This document shows positions 1 through 8,565 of a DNA stretch of 64,000 nt, piece after piece (positions within the stretch are counted from its first letter, which is position 1; every line of letters starts with the position of its first letter). Below the pieces are notes generated by a model that saw only the letters and a list, made by a program, of their open reading frames with translations, was not told where the DNA came from and ran no database searches. A program made the translations under genes and the position numbers. Source of the DNA: an uncultured Lachnospiraceae bacterium (GTDB lineage: Bacteria; Bacillota; Clostridia; Lachnospirales; Lachnospiraceae); assembly GCA_947630805.1 (NCBI GenBank), contig CANRIV010000002.1:62001-126000 (forward strand), in the 5' to 3' direction.

Positions 1-76
1 AAACAAAGGAAAAACAATTGTAGTACTTTTGCCGGATTCCGGTGACAGATATTATTCTACACCGTTATTTCAATAA
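1..76 (+). CDS. cysK: Cysteine synthase (CysK), C-terminal fragment
   Basis: The first complete codon is at 2 and the frame runs to a TAA at 74-76. It encodes about 24 residues, including LLPDSGDRYYSTPLF, which is the hallmark C-terminal end of O-acetylserine sulfhydrylase / cysteine synthase A. The rest of the gene lies before the window. The PLP-dependent enzyme makes cysteine from O-acetylserine and sulfide. It is followed after 51 bp by another sulfhydrylase gene on the same strand with no terminator between them, so the two are probably co-transcribed as a sulfur assimilation unit. Confidence 0.85.
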   Translation, partial: NKGKTIVVLLPDSGDRYYSTPLFQ

Positions 77-127
77 ATTGTAAAGGCTTTAGAAACATGA
101 TATTATAAAAAGAAAAGGAGAAACAAA

Positions 128-1420
128 ATGGGTGAAAGAAAATACAAATTTGAAACATTACAGTTACATGTGGGACAGGAACAGCCGGATCCGGTAACGG
201 ATGCAAGAGCAGTCCCTATTTATCAGACATCTTCCTATGTATTTCGCAACAGCGAGCACGCAGCAGCCAGATTTAATTTAACGGATGCAGGAAATATTTA
301 TGGAAGAATTACAAATCCAACAGAGGATATTTTTGAACAGAGAATTGCAGCCCTGGAAGGAGGCGTAGCAGCTTTGGCTGTGGCTTCCGGAGCAGCTGCA
401 ATAGCTTATACAATACAGAATCTTGCACAGAATGGGGATCATATTGTGGCAGCAAAGAATATTTATGGTGGAACATATAATCTGTTGGCGCATACACTTC
501 CGGATTATGGTATTACAACGACATTTGTAAATATTTTTGACGAGAAGGAAGTAAAGGATGCCATTCAGGAAAACACAAAGGCAATTTTCATTGAAACTTT
601 AGGAAATCCTAATTCTGATGTAGTAGACATAGAGTCTATCGCTAAAATTGCCCATGCGAATAAAATTCCATTGGTAGTGGATAACACATTTGCTACGCCA
701 TATCTTGTAAGACCGATTGAATATGGAGCGGATATTGTTGTACATTCTGCAACAAAATTTATTGGAGGTCACGGAACAACAATCGGCGGCGTCATTATTG
801 ATGGTGGAAAATTTGACTGGGAGGCAAGTGGAAAATTCGATTCCCTGACCGCGCCAAACCCAAGTTATCACGGAGTAAGTTTTACAAAAGCAGCAGGTCC
901 GGCAGCTTTTGTTACTAAGATAAGAGCAATTCTCCTTCGTGATACAGGCGCTACATTATCTCCATTTCATGCGTTTTTCTTCCTGCAGGGGCTTGAGACT
1001 CTGTCATTAAGAGTGGAAAGACATGTAGAAAATGCGCTGAAAGTAGTGGAATATTTAAAGAATCATCCTCAGGTAGAGGCAGTACACCACCCATCCGTAG
1101 AGACAGACGAAACACAGAAGGCATTATATGCAAAATATTTCCCAAATGGAGGCGGCTCCATCTTCACTTTTGAAATCAAGGGAGATGACAAAAAAGCGAA
1201 GGCATTTATTGACAATCTTCAGCTTTTCTCTCTGCTCGCCAATGTGGCAGATGTGAAATCGCTGGTAATTCATCCGGCATCTACAACGCATTCACAGATG
1301 ACAAGGGAAGAACTGGAAGGCTCCGGAATTAAGATAAATACAATACGTCTTTCCATCGGTACAGAAAACATTGATGATATTATTCAGGATTTAGACGAGG
1401 CATTTAAGGCAGTAGAATAA
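128..1420 (+). CDS. metY: O-acetylhomoserine sulfhydrylase (MetY-type)
   Basis: The 430-residue protein belongs to the Cys/Met metabolism PLP-enzyme family and has the length usual for O-acetylhomoserine aminocarboxypropyltransferase, longer than the roughly 390 residues of cystathionine synthases and lyases. It makes homocysteine from O-acetylhomoserine and sulfide in the cytosol. Visible marks are YGRITNPT near residue 58, ALEGGVAALAVASG near 76-89, VVDNTFATPYL at 183-193, and the PLP lysine K210 in SATKFIGGHGTT. AAAAGGAG lies just before the ATG. It follows the cysK end by 51 bp. A 15-bp perfect hairpin with a T run 120 bp downstream probably ends the transcript. Any sulfur-responsive leader would lie upstream of the window. 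Confidence 0.93.
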   Translation: MGERKYKFETLQLHVGQEQPDPVTDARAVPIYQTSSYVFRNSEHAAARFNLTDAGNIYGRITNPTEDIFEQRIAALEGGVAALAVASGAAAIAYTIQNLAQNGDHIVAAKNIYGGTYNLLAHTLPDYGITTTFVNIFDEKEVKDAIQENTKAIFIETLGNPNSDVVDIESIAKIAHANKIPLVVDNTFATPYLVRPIEYGADIVVHSATKFIGGHGTTIGGVIIDGGKFDWEASGKFDSLTAPNPSYHGVSFTKAAGPAAFVTKIRAILLRDTGATLSPFHAFFFLQGLETLSLRVERHVENALKVVEYLKNHPQVEAVHHPSVETDETQKALYAKYFPNGGGSIFTFEIKGDDKKAKAFIDNLQLFSLLANVADVKSLVIHPASTTHSQMTREELEGSGIKINTIRLSIGTENIDDIIQDLDEAFKAVE

Positions 1421-1508
1421 TGGTACCCGTGATTCCTCCTGGACCTTTCTGCATTGAATTGAAAAAGGTAAAATGCCGGAATCAGATGGGAATCCCAAGA
1501 GGAATATG

Positions 1509-1537
1509 TTGAATATAAAAATAACATTTGTTATAAT
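1509..1537 (+). promoter_or_regulatory. Promoter for the alcohol dehydrogenase gene
   Basis: TTGAAT at 1509-1514 is followed after 17 bp by TATAAT at 1532-1537. An extended -10 TG sits at 1529-1530. This is close to the housekeeping sigma consensus. It abuts the hairpin at 1538-1576, so transcription would begin inside the 5' arm of that dyad. Confidence 0.7.
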
Positions 1538-1580
1538 ATTGAGATACTTTTCAAACTCTGCGAAAAGTATCTCAATTTTT
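1538..1580 (+). terminator. Perfect 15-bp hairpin with T run
   Basis: The arms are 1538-1552 (ATTGAGATACTTTTC) and 1562-1576, a perfect 15-bp stem with a 9-nt loop, followed by T-rich sequence to 1580. As an RNA hairpin it would terminate metY transcription. Because a good promoter ends at 1537, the same dyad could also be an operator at the start site of the next gene. Confidence 0.65.
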
Positions 1581-1627
1581 TACTATATAGGAAATTGCCG
1601 AAAACTGCAAAAAGGAGGAGAAAGAAA

Positions 1628-2719
1628 ATGGAAAATTATAGCATGCAGCTTCCAAACTATTCCATAGGAGATCAAGTGTATGATAAAATTCCGGAAATTT
1701 GTGAACCTTACGGAACGAAGGTAATTGCCATCGGGGGTCATAAAGCAATGAAAGCAGCGAGAGATAAGATTGAAAACGCCTGCAGAAATTCTAATTTGAA
1801 CATATTAGATTTTATCTGGTACGGCGGAGAAGCTTCTTATGAAAATGTAGAGCTGCTTATGGAAAATCCTGCAGTAAAGGAAGCGGATATGATTTTTTCC
1901 ATTGGAGGCGGAAAAGCAATCGATACAGGAAAATGCCTGGGAGTAAAGATTCAAAAACCGGTTTTTTCTTTTCCTACAATTTCATCAAACTGTTCTGCCT
2001 GTACCAGCGTATCCATTATGTATTATCCGGATGGAAGATTTAAAGAACCATTTTTTTATCCGGAGCCACCGGCACACGCATTTATCAATACTGAGATTAC
2101 CGTTCATTCCCCTTCCCGCTATATGTGGGCAGGAATGGGAGACACATATGCCAAATACTTTGAGAGTACGATGTCTTCCCGGGGAGAGGAATTGCAGCAT
2201 TATTTTGAAATGGGAGTGAATACCAGCAGATTATGCTATGAGCCGATTATAAAATACGGGAAACAGGCAATGGAATCTAATAAAGCAGGAAAAGTGTCTT
2301 ACGCCTATGAGCAGGTAGTGCTTGCTATCATAGTGTCGACGGGAATTGCTTCCATTTATCTGACCGCAGAGCATACGGTACATTATAATTCCGGTCTGGC
2401 ACATGCTATTTTCTATTCTCTGACTGCTTACCCACATATTGAAAAAAATCATTTGCACGGCGAAGTAGTAAGTTATGGTGTGTTGAATTTACTTTTAGTG
2501 GATAATCGGCCGGAAGATTTTAAGAAAGTATATCAGTTCAGTAAAGAAGTAGGACTGCCTGTTTGTCTTGCTGATTTGGAATTTACACCGGACCAGATAG
2601 AATCGCTGGCCCAAGCGGCAGTGGAAATGAAAGATATTGAACATAATCCATATCCGGTTACAAAGGAGATGCTCATAAATTCCATGAAAAAATTAGAGGA
2701 TATGAATCAGGCAGGATAG
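1628..2719 (+). CDS. Iron-containing alcohol/glycerol dehydrogenase family protein
   Basis: The 363-residue NAD(P)-dependent dehydrogenase resembles glycerol dehydrogenase (GldA) and related metal-dependent alcohol dehydrogenases. The Rossmann-like part carries SIGGGKAIDTGK near residues 90-101. The C-terminal half has the metal-ligand contexts WAGMGDTYAKY (Asp), SGLAHAI (His) and HLHGEVVSYG (His), all intact. The ATG at 1628 is chosen because AAAGGAGGAG lies just before it; an in-frame TTG at 1595 lies upstream of that site. The substrate cannot be told from sequence. It has its own promoter at 1509-1537 and stands alone between metY and a T-box-controlled operon. Confidence 0.82.
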   Translation: MENYSMQLPNYSIGDQVYDKIPEICEPYGTKVIAIGGHKAMKAARDKIENACRNSNLNILDFIWYGGEASYENVELLMENPAVKEADMIFSIGGGKAIDTGKCLGVKIQKPVFSFPTISSNCSACTSVSIMYYPDGRFKEPFFYPEPPAHAFINTEITVHSPSRYMWAGMGDTYAKYFESTMSSRGEELQHYFEMGVNTSRLCYEPIIKYGKQAMESNKAGKVSYAYEQVVLAIIVSTGIASIYLTAEHTVHYNSGLAHAIFYSLTAYPHIEKNHLHGEVVSYGVLNLLLVDNRPEDFKKVYQFSKEVGLPVCLADLEFTPDQIESLAQAAVEMKDIEHNPYPVTKEMLINSMKKLEDMNQAG

Positions 2720-2730
2720 AACAAAATTTC

Positions 2731-2759
2731 TTGACGATAAAGAATGATTGCGCTATAAT
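2731..2759 (+). promoter_or_regulatory. Promoter of the Trp T-box operon
   Basis: TTGACG at 2731-2736, a 17-bp spacer and TATAAT at 2754-2759 form a near-consensus promoter that starts only 12 bp after the dehydrogenase stop codon. Transcription should start near 2766, at the 5' base of the T-box leader. Confidence 0.85.
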
Positions 2760-2764
2760 CATAA

Positions 2765-3082
2765 ACACAATGAAAGATGACCATTGAAACCGTTGATGCG
2801 GAAGTAAAAGTGAAACGTGCACTTACAGAGAGCAGGAGAGCTGAGAGCCTGCAGGACGCAGTTCACATAAATGGGCCGCAGAGGGCATGAAACAAAGCGG
2901 TGAAAACAATAAAGATTTGTTTTCACGTTAGTATTTCATGACGTGAAGGCATACGTTAGTTGCACAGAGTATGTTTGTACTCGTTGAGTGCGTGATAATC
3001 ACGAATCAAGGTGGCACCGCGGAATTTATTTTAGATATCCGTCCTTGATAGCAGAAAATGCTATCAGGGATTTTCTTTTTTT
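2765..3082 (+). promoter_or_regulatory. T-box riboswitch, tryptophan specifier (UGG)
   Basis: The T-box motif AAGGTGGCACCGCGG lies at 3008-3022. In Stem I, TGCGG (2797-2801) pairs with CCGCA (2876-2880) and GTGAA (2810-2814) pairs with TTCAC (2862-2866). These helices enclose a specifier loop whose 3' strand ends in UGG (2872-2874) plus a purine, G2875, which is the expected specifier position. A further 10-bp hairpin pairs 2900-2909 with 2917-2926. The T-box bulge UGGC fits a tRNA ending GCCA, in line with the G discriminator of bacterial tRNA-Trp. The antiterminator pairs ATCAAGG (3005-3011) with CCTTGAT (3043-3049). The competing terminator pairs 3042-3053 with 3059-3070, followed by a T run. 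Uncharged tRNA-Trp should therefore switch on the downstream transporter. Confidence 0.93.
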
Positions 3083-3208
3083 AGGAATTATTTTGCTGCA
3101 GACAGTCAATACTTTGAGCAGATGCCGGATAATGCCAAAAGATAAAAAGAAATACTCTGAAAGGTTATCTCAGTTGAAAATAAAATAAAAAAGAAAAGGA
3201 GAAGAAAA

Positions 3209-4216
3209 ATGAAAAAAATGAGAAAACTTGTAGGACTTGTCATGGTAATCGCCATGGTAGCATCTGTTTTTACAGCATGTGGAAACAGTAGTTCTGAAGC
3301 GGAAAACAAGGAAACACAAGGCGAAAAATCAGGCAAAAAAATCGGTATTGTCGCTATGATTGAAAACGGAGCATTTACCGATATGAGAGATGGTATCATT
3401 GAAGGCTTAAAAGAAAAAGGATATACAGATGATAATATCGATTATCAATGTGCAGCGGGTGATGCCACAGCACTTTCCTCTATTGTAAGTAATATGACAG
3501 ATGGAACTTATGATATGGTATTTACAGTTGCCACACCTCCGACACAGGCATTTGTCAATGCGGAGACAGATACTCCTGTATTTTTCTGCGCCGTATCGGC
3601 ACCGGAAGCAGCTGGTGTATTGACTAAAATGGAAACACCGGACAAAAACGCAACAGGAACATCCAATGCAATTCCTATTTCAGAAATTTTTAAATTTGCA
3701 CAGAATACCACGCCGGCAGAAAAATATGGTCTGATATACAGTGGAAACGAAGACAATGCAACCAACACGATAAAGCAGGCAAAGGAATATCTTCAAAAGC
3801 AGGGAATTGCGTTTGTAGAGAAAACTGCGCCAACATCCAATGATGTGGAAACCGCTACCAATGCCTTAGTCAGCGAGGGCGTTGACGCAATCTTTATTCC
3901 AAATGATTCTATTATTCAGGATGGAATTGCTAAACTGGTAGAGATTTGCAATGAAAAGAAGATTCCAACATATTGTTCTTCTGCGACAACCGTTGCATCC
4001 GGATGTTTTGCAACTCTTGCAATTGATGATAAAGGAATCGGCAAAAAGACTGTAGATATTGCAATGGAATATGTCAATGGAAAAGAAATAAAAGATATTC
4101 CTGCCCAGGTGGTTGGAATCGATTACTGTTCTGTAAATGTAGCAGCAATGAAAGCTTTGGGACTTGAGAAAAAAGATATTAAGACAGAATACGAAATTAA
4201 TGAATTAGGTGAATAA
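3209..4216 (+). CDS. trpX: Predicted tryptophan ABC transporter, substrate-binding lipoprotein
   Basis: The 335-residue precursor has a lysine-rich start, a hydrophobic signal segment and a lipobox ending VFTACG near residue 24, so it should be anchored by lipid outside the membrane. After an acidic linker comes a periplasmic-binding fold of the COG2984 type, with KKIGIVAMIENGAFTDM at its start and IPTYCSSATTVASGCFATL later. It would deliver substrate to the permease encoded next. Family knowledge (TrpXYZ-type systems) and the UGG-specifier T-box directly upstream point to tryptophan or a precursor. Binding specificity itself is not visible. The start at 3209 has AAAAGGAGAAG upstream. Confidence 0.88.
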   Translation: MKKMRKLVGLVMVIAMVASVFTACGNSSSEAENKETQGEKSGKKIGIVAMIENGAFTDMRDGIIEGLKEKGYTDDNIDYQCAAGDATALSSIVSNMTDGTYDMVFTVATPPTQAFVNAETDTPVFFCAVSAPEAAGVLTKMETPDKNATGTSNAIPISEIFKFAQNTTPAEKYGLIYSGNEDNATNTIKQAKEYLQKQGIAFVEKTAPTSNDVETATNALVSEGVDAIFIPNDSIIQDGIAKLVEICNEKKIPTYCSSATTVASGCFATLAIDDKGIGKKTVDIAMEYVNGKEIKDIPAQVVGIDYCSVNVAAMKALGLEKKDIKTEYEINELGE

Positions 4217-4218
4217 GA

Positions 4219-5154
4219 ATGATTGAGTTACAGTACTATTTATCAAATCTGCCGGATTGTTTTATTTACGGACTTTTGGCAATGGGAATTTACATTTCAC
4301 TGCGAATTCTGGATATACCGGATTTGACCACAGAGGGAAGTTTTGGCTTTGGAGCAGTGGTTTCTGTTCTTGTTTCTCTGCAGGGGCATCCGATGGCAGC
4401 CCTGCTATCGGGGATTCTTGCAGGAGCATTTGCCGGTCTGGTTACCGGATTTTTACAGACAAAACTTCAGGTACATCCTGTTCTGGCTGGAATTATTACT
4501 ATGAGCGGATTATATTCCATTAATCTGGTCTGCTATTCCCTGACGGAAAAAGGAGCGACCACAAATTTAAGTTATAACAAATTAACGATATTTGAAAAAG
4601 TAAAAGAACTGACAGGAATCAGAGGTCAATTTGAGACAAATATGGTGAAAGCCGTAGTGAGTCTGATTATTGTGATAGTAGTACTGGCTGTAATTATATG
4701 GTTTTTTAAAACACATATCGGACTCTGCATCAGGGCCACAGGGGATAACCCGGACATGGTCAGAGCCTCTTCCATCAATGTAGATATGACAAAGATGATG
4801 GGGCTTATGCTTGCCAATGCACTGATTGGACTTTCCGGTGCGTTGGCATCGCAGAGTATCGGATATTCTGATATTAATACATCCAATGGAACGTTGATTT
4901 ATGGTCTTGCTGCTGTTATTATCGGTGAGGCGGTTTTTGGAAAACGCGGAGCCGCAATCGGATTAATTTCAGCAGTTACAGGCTCAGTAATTTACAAATT
5001 AATTGTTGCTTTTGTTATCAGAGAAAATATTTTTGGTGACAAGAGTGCAAATCTGATGAAATTTACCTGTGCATTAATTGTTGCGATAACGCTGGCAATA
5101 CCGGCAGTAAAGCAGAAAATGGCAGAAAAGAAGCAGAGAAAGGCGTCGAGATAA
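4219..5154 (+). CDS. trpY: Predicted tryptophan ABC transporter permease
   Basis: The 311-residue integral membrane protein belongs to the COG4120 permease family, distantly related to branched-chain amino-acid and ribose permeases. It has multiple hydrophobic segments, the family stretch LDIPDLTTEGSFGFGAV near residue 31, and RATGDNPDMVRA near 170, where such permeases contact their ATPase. It ends in a basic cytoplasmic tail. It starts 2 bp after the binding-protein gene, and its stop codon overlaps the ATPase start codon (TAATG), so translation is probably coupled. Confidence 0.88.
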   Translation: MIELQYYLSNLPDCFIYGLLAMGIYISLRILDIPDLTTEGSFGFGAVVSVLVSLQGHPMAALLSGILAGAFAGLVTGFLQTKLQVHPVLAGIITMSGLYSINLVCYSLTEKGATTNLSYNKLTIFEKVKELTGIRGQFETNMVKAVVSLIIVIVVLAVIIWFFKTHIGLCIRATGDNPDMVRASSINVDMTKMMGLMLANALIGLSGALASQSIGYSDINTSNGTLIYGLAAVIIGEAVFGKRGAAIGLISAVTGSVIYKLIVAFVIRENIFGDKSANLMKFTCALIVAITLAIPAVKQKMAEKKQRKASR

Positions 5155-5957
5155 TGTTAGAGATACAAAATATTTCAAAGACCTTTGAAAAGGGAACGGT
5201 CAACGAGCATGTGGCTGTGAAAGATTTGAATTTAAAACTAAATGACGGAGAATTTGTCACAATTGTAGGCTCTAATGGTGCAGGAAAATCAACACTGTTT
5301 AATGCCATTTGCGGCTCTTTTATGGTGGATACAGGAAAAATCCTGTTAGACCGGGAGGATATTACGTACCAGAGCGAACACCAGAGAGCAAAAAAGATAG
5401 GGCGCGTTTTTCAGGATCCTATGAAAGGTACCGCTCCGAATATGACGATAGAAGAAAATCTTGCTTTGGCATATACCAGGTCAGACGGGCGTGTAACTCC
5501 TTTCGCGCGGGCGATTACCAAAAAAAAGGTAGAATTTTTCAGAGAAAATTTGTCCCGTTATCATATGGGAATCGAAAACAGGATGAAAACGAAAATCGGA
5601 TTGCTGTCCGGAGGGCAGAGACAGGTAGTAACACTTTTGATGTGTACTTTATCGGTTCCGAAGCTGCTGCTTTTAGATGAACATACTGCAGCTCTGGATC
5701 CGGCAATGGCAGAGCAGGTAATGGAAATTACAAAAACTATTGTATCGGAAAATAATATTACCACAATGATGATTACACATAATTTGAAACAATCTCTTGC
5801 CACAGGCAGCCGGACCATTATGTTAGATTCCGGAGAAATCATATTGGACATTTCCGGAGAAGAGAGAGATAATATGACTATGGAAGACTTGATAAAAATG
5901 TATTCCCTTAAAAGACGGAAAGAATTTGATAATGATAGGATTCTTTTGAGTGAGTGA
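5154..5957 (+). CDS. trpZ: Predicted tryptophan ABC transporter ATPase
   Basis: The 267-residue ABC ATPase completes the T-box-controlled transporter. Walker A is GSNGAGKST at 39-47, the Q-loop lies near VFQDP at 85-89, the signature is LSGGQ at 151-155, and Walker B is LLLLDE at 171-176. The switch histidine lies in MMITHNL. All catalytic residues look intact. The start overlaps the permease stop by one base. The gene ends 24 bp before licD with no terminator between them, so read-through into licD is possible. Confidence 0.9.
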   Translation: MLEIQNISKTFEKGTVNEHVAVKDLNLKLNDGEFVTIVGSNGAGKSTLFNAICGSFMVDTGKILLDREDITYQSEHQRAKKIGRVFQDPMKGTAPNMTIEENLALAYTRSDGRVTPFARAITKKKVEFFRENLSRYHMGIENRMKTKIGLLSGGQRQVVTLLMCTLSVPKLLLLDEHTAALDPAMAEQVMEITKTIVSENNITTMMITHNLKQSLATGSRTIMLDSGEIILDISGEERDNMTMEDLIKMYSLKRRKEFDNDRILLSE

Positions 5958-5981
5958 GTAAGTGTAGTGTTGGAGTGTAGC

Positions 5982-6776
5982 ATGAGAAAAATTACAGATT
6001 TAAAAGAGTTGAAGAAGATAGAATTGGATATATTGCTGTATATAGACCGTATCTGCAGAGAACATAATCTTTTGTATTATATGGCCTATGGTACTTTGCT
6101 GGGAGCAGTGCGTCACAAAGGATTTATTCCATGGGACGACGACATTGATATTGTTATGCCCCGGCCGGATTATGAAAAACTCATAAAAATTATGAGGGGG
6201 GGGAATGCAAGGTATAGGTTTTTGTGTCTGGAAACCGCAAAGGAAGATTACAATTATCCCTTTGGGAAAATGGTGGATACACATACATACCTGTATGAAG
6301 AATACCACCCGATGGAAAAAGAGCGCCTTGGTGTGTATGTAGATGTTTTTCCGTTGGATGGTCTGGGAAATACGAAAGAAAAGGCGCATCAAAACGCAGG
6401 AAAAATCATAAAAAACGTGGAGAGAATCTGGTATTTGGAAACGGTGAAAAACGATGGCTTTAAGGGAAAATTGCTCAATCTGATCGGCAGAAAAAATATT
6501 AACCGTTGGTTAAAGCATACCGGAAAAAAGAATAACTTTTATCAGACAGAATATGTGGGCAGTATTTGTACCGGCGAGGAGCAGGATGTAAAATTAAAAG
6601 AAATTATAAAAAGACAATATTACCAGGATAAAATAGAAATAGAATTTGAAGGACATATGTTATATGCACCGAAAGATTATGATTATATATTAACGCAGTG
6701 GTATGGTAATTACATGGAACTTCCGCCGGAAGAGGAGAGAGTATTGCACCATCCGTTCCAGGCGTGGTGGATATAA
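5982..6776 (+). CDS. LicD family phosphotransferase
   Basis: The 264-residue protein has the LicD signature: GTLLGAVRHKGFIPWDDDID at residues 37-56, followed by PRPDYEKL. LicD-family enzymes transfer phosphocholine or similar phospho-substituents to surface glycans and teichoic acids. The substrate cannot be read here. The ATG at 5982 is chosen because GGAG (5972-5975) sits 6 bp upstream; a GTG at 5967 is the alternative. Codons 72-74 contain a run of eight G (6196-6203), unusual in this AT-rich DNA. Gaining one G would stop translation within a few codons. An acyltransferase gene follows, suggesting joint modification of a surface polymer. Confidence 0.87.
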   Translation: MRKITDLKELKKIELDILLYIDRICREHNLLYYMAYGTLLGAVRHKGFIPWDDDIDIVMPRPDYEKLIKIMRGGNARYRFLCLETAKEDYNYPFGKMVDTHTYLYEEYHPMEKERLGVYVDVFPLDGLGNTKEKAHQNAGKIIKNVERIWYLETVKNDGFKGKLLNLIGRKNINRWLKHTGKKNNFYQTEYVGSICTGEEQDVKLKEIIKRQYYQDKIEIEFEGHMLYAPKDYDYILTQWYGNYMELPPEEERVLHHPFQAWWI

Positions 6777-6831
6777 AATATTTTTATGCTATCGGATAGA
6801 ATCAAAAGAAAAATGAGGAGACTACATATTT

Positions 6832-7851
6832 ATGAAAAATAGCTGTTTAAATTTTTTTAAAGGAATAGGATGTATTTTAGTTATATTTCTCCATTTTCAC
6901 CTTCCGGGAATAGGAAGGGATATTGCTGGCGGGCTGGCCCGTTTTGCGGTCCCTTTATTTTTTATGATTTCAGGCTATTATATTTACAATAGCGACAGAG
7001 AAACTGTAAAACGCAAACTGCCGGGAAAAATAAAACATATCTTATATATGTGTATTTATGCTACTTTGCTGTATGCTGCTTTTACGATAGCCCAGCTGTA
7101 TATCGACGGAGGCGTTTTGGCCATTACAGAATGGATAAAAGAGTATTTTAATGCCGGACAGATTTTCCGAATGTTGTTTCTGGGAGATATGTGGTTTTTG
7201 AACTGTTCCATGTTGTGGTTTCTTTATGCGCTGTTGTGGTCATATGTCGCTTTGTATTTTGTAAATCGATTTCAACTTTATAAAGCGGCTTATATTATAA
7301 TACCGTTTTGTTTTCTGGCAAGAATGATTTTATTCGGAGTGACAAACTATTATTTTACAGGGATTCACTGGCTCACAGTCAATAATTTTGTAGTGACCGG
7401 ATTCCCTTATGTGATGATTGGAAATTTACTGGCCAGATATAAAGATACAATTTTGCCAAAAATCCGTATACAGTGGTTAAGTGTATCAATACTCATCGGA
7501 ATTTTGCTCGGCGTGATAAGCGATCACACAAAAATGATGGTAGATATTGCTTATATCGGTGTGATTTTATATGCTGTTTGTGTATTTTTGCTGGCTCAGA
7601 AATATCCGCAGCAAAAGATATGCGGATTTTTAGAGATGGTTGGAGAAAAATGTTTTTCTTTTGTTTATATTATGCACATGATGGTCGGATATGTTTTAAA
7701 TAAAGTATTTCTATTGCTTGATATTTATCGTTTTCCGGCTTCGGATTGGGCCTATCCTATTGCAATTGTCATTGTTACTGTCGGCAGTGCAATTATCTGG
7801 ATGAAACTGCTTGAACTTTTCAAAAGATTTCCGGCCCGCACTAAAAAATAG
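6832..7851 (+). CDS. Acyltransferase 3 family membrane protein
   Basis: The 339-residue protein has about ten hydrophobic segments. Its first segment contains the family pattern GIGCILVIFLHFHLPG, which has the histidine expected for acyltransferase-3 enzymes, followed by ARFAVPLFFMISGYYIY. Such proteins O-acetylate or otherwise acylate surface polysaccharides using cytosolic acyl donors. It lies 55 bp after licD on the same strand, with GAGGAG before the start, and probably acts on the same surface glycan. The acceptor is not identifiable. A start at 6832 gives the usual family length. Confidence 0.85.
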   Translation: MKNSCLNFFKGIGCILVIFLHFHLPGIGRDIAGGLARFAVPLFFMISGYYIYNSDRETVKRKLPGKIKHILYMCIYATLLYAAFTIAQLYIDGGVLAITEWIKEYFNAGQIFRMLFLGDMWFLNCSMLWFLYALLWSYVALYFVNRFQLYKAAYIIIPFCFLARMILFGVTNYYFTGIHWLTVNNFVVTGFPYVMIGNLLARYKDTILPKIRIQWLSVSILIGILLGVISDHTKMMVDIAYIGVILYAVCVFLLAQKYPQQKICGFLEMVGEKCFSFVYIMHMMVGYVLNKVFLLLDIYRFPASDWAYPIAIVIVTVGSAIIWMKLLELFKRFPARTKK

Positions 7852-7968
7852 AAATATATCCATAGTTTGTTTTGAAAAACAATACGAATTTCTTGCCGGA
7901 GAGAACTTTTTTGTGATAAAATAAATATAGAGAAACGTTTTATGTCAGATGGAGAGAGGAGGAATCCT

Positions 7969-8559
7969 ATGAAACAGATTATTATTGCATTGGGAAGAGA
8001 GTTTGGCAGCGGAGGACATGTAATTGCAAAAAAACTGGCAGAGCATTATAATATTCCGTTGTATAATAAAGAATTGCTGGCAGAAATTGCAAAAGATGGA
8101 GCCTATAGCAGGGAAATGCTGGAGCATATGGACGAAAAGCCGGTAAATCTTGCATTTATGCCAATGCCTTTGGGAGGCTCTGCCGTCTCTTTGGAGCAGG
8201 ATGTCGCCATACGTCAGTTTAATTTTATGAAAAAGAAGGCAGAAGTAGAAAAGGAATCCTTTGTAGTGATTGGCAGATGTGCGGACGAGGTATTGTCAGA
8301 CAATCCACACCTGTTTCGGGTATTTGTCCTGGGAGAAAAAGACAGCAAAGTAAAAAGAATTATGGAGAGAGAAGGCATCAATGAAAAACAGGCGCTTGCT
8401 AAAATGAAAAAGATAGATAAAATGCGCAAAACATATCACAATTTCTACTGTGAGAATAAGTGGGGAGATTCCAGAGGATATGACCTTTGTATTAATACGG
8501 GAAAAATAGACATTGATACTGCGGTGGATATTATTGTGCATTGTATTGATGAAAAATAA
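7969..8559 (+). CDS. Cytidylate kinase-like family protein
   Basis: The 196-residue protein is typical of the Clostridial cytidylate-kinase-like family (Pfam Cytidylate_kin_2). It opens with IIIALGREFGSGGHVIAKKL, whose GREFGSGG forms the P-loop-like nucleotide-binding turn, and has VIGRCADEVL in the middle. Family members are annotated as kinases by fold; the true substrate is mostly unknown, and the housekeeping Cmk is normally a separate gene. The ATG at 7969 has AGGAGG 6 bp upstream, which makes it better than the ATG at 7942. A hairpin-rich repeat and a terminator follow. Confidence 0.82.
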   Translation: MKQIIIALGREFGSGGHVIAKKLAEHYNIPLYNKELLAEIAKDGAYSREMLEHMDEKPVNLAFMPMPLGGSAVSLEQDVAIRQFNFMKKKAEVEKESFVVIGRCADEVLSDNPHLFRVFVLGEKDSKVKRIMEREGINEKQALAKMKKIDKMRKTYHNFYCENKWGDSRGYDLCINTGKIDIDTAVDIIVHCIDEK

Positions 8560-8565
8560 TAATAG

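Noticed and set aside
77-127. SAM or sulfur riboswitch before metY
   Set aside because: Only 51 bp separates cysK and metY, too short for such a leader.
2988-3188. 66-codon frame across the T-box terminator
   Set aside because: It overlaps the antiterminator and terminator stems, which explain the sequence better.
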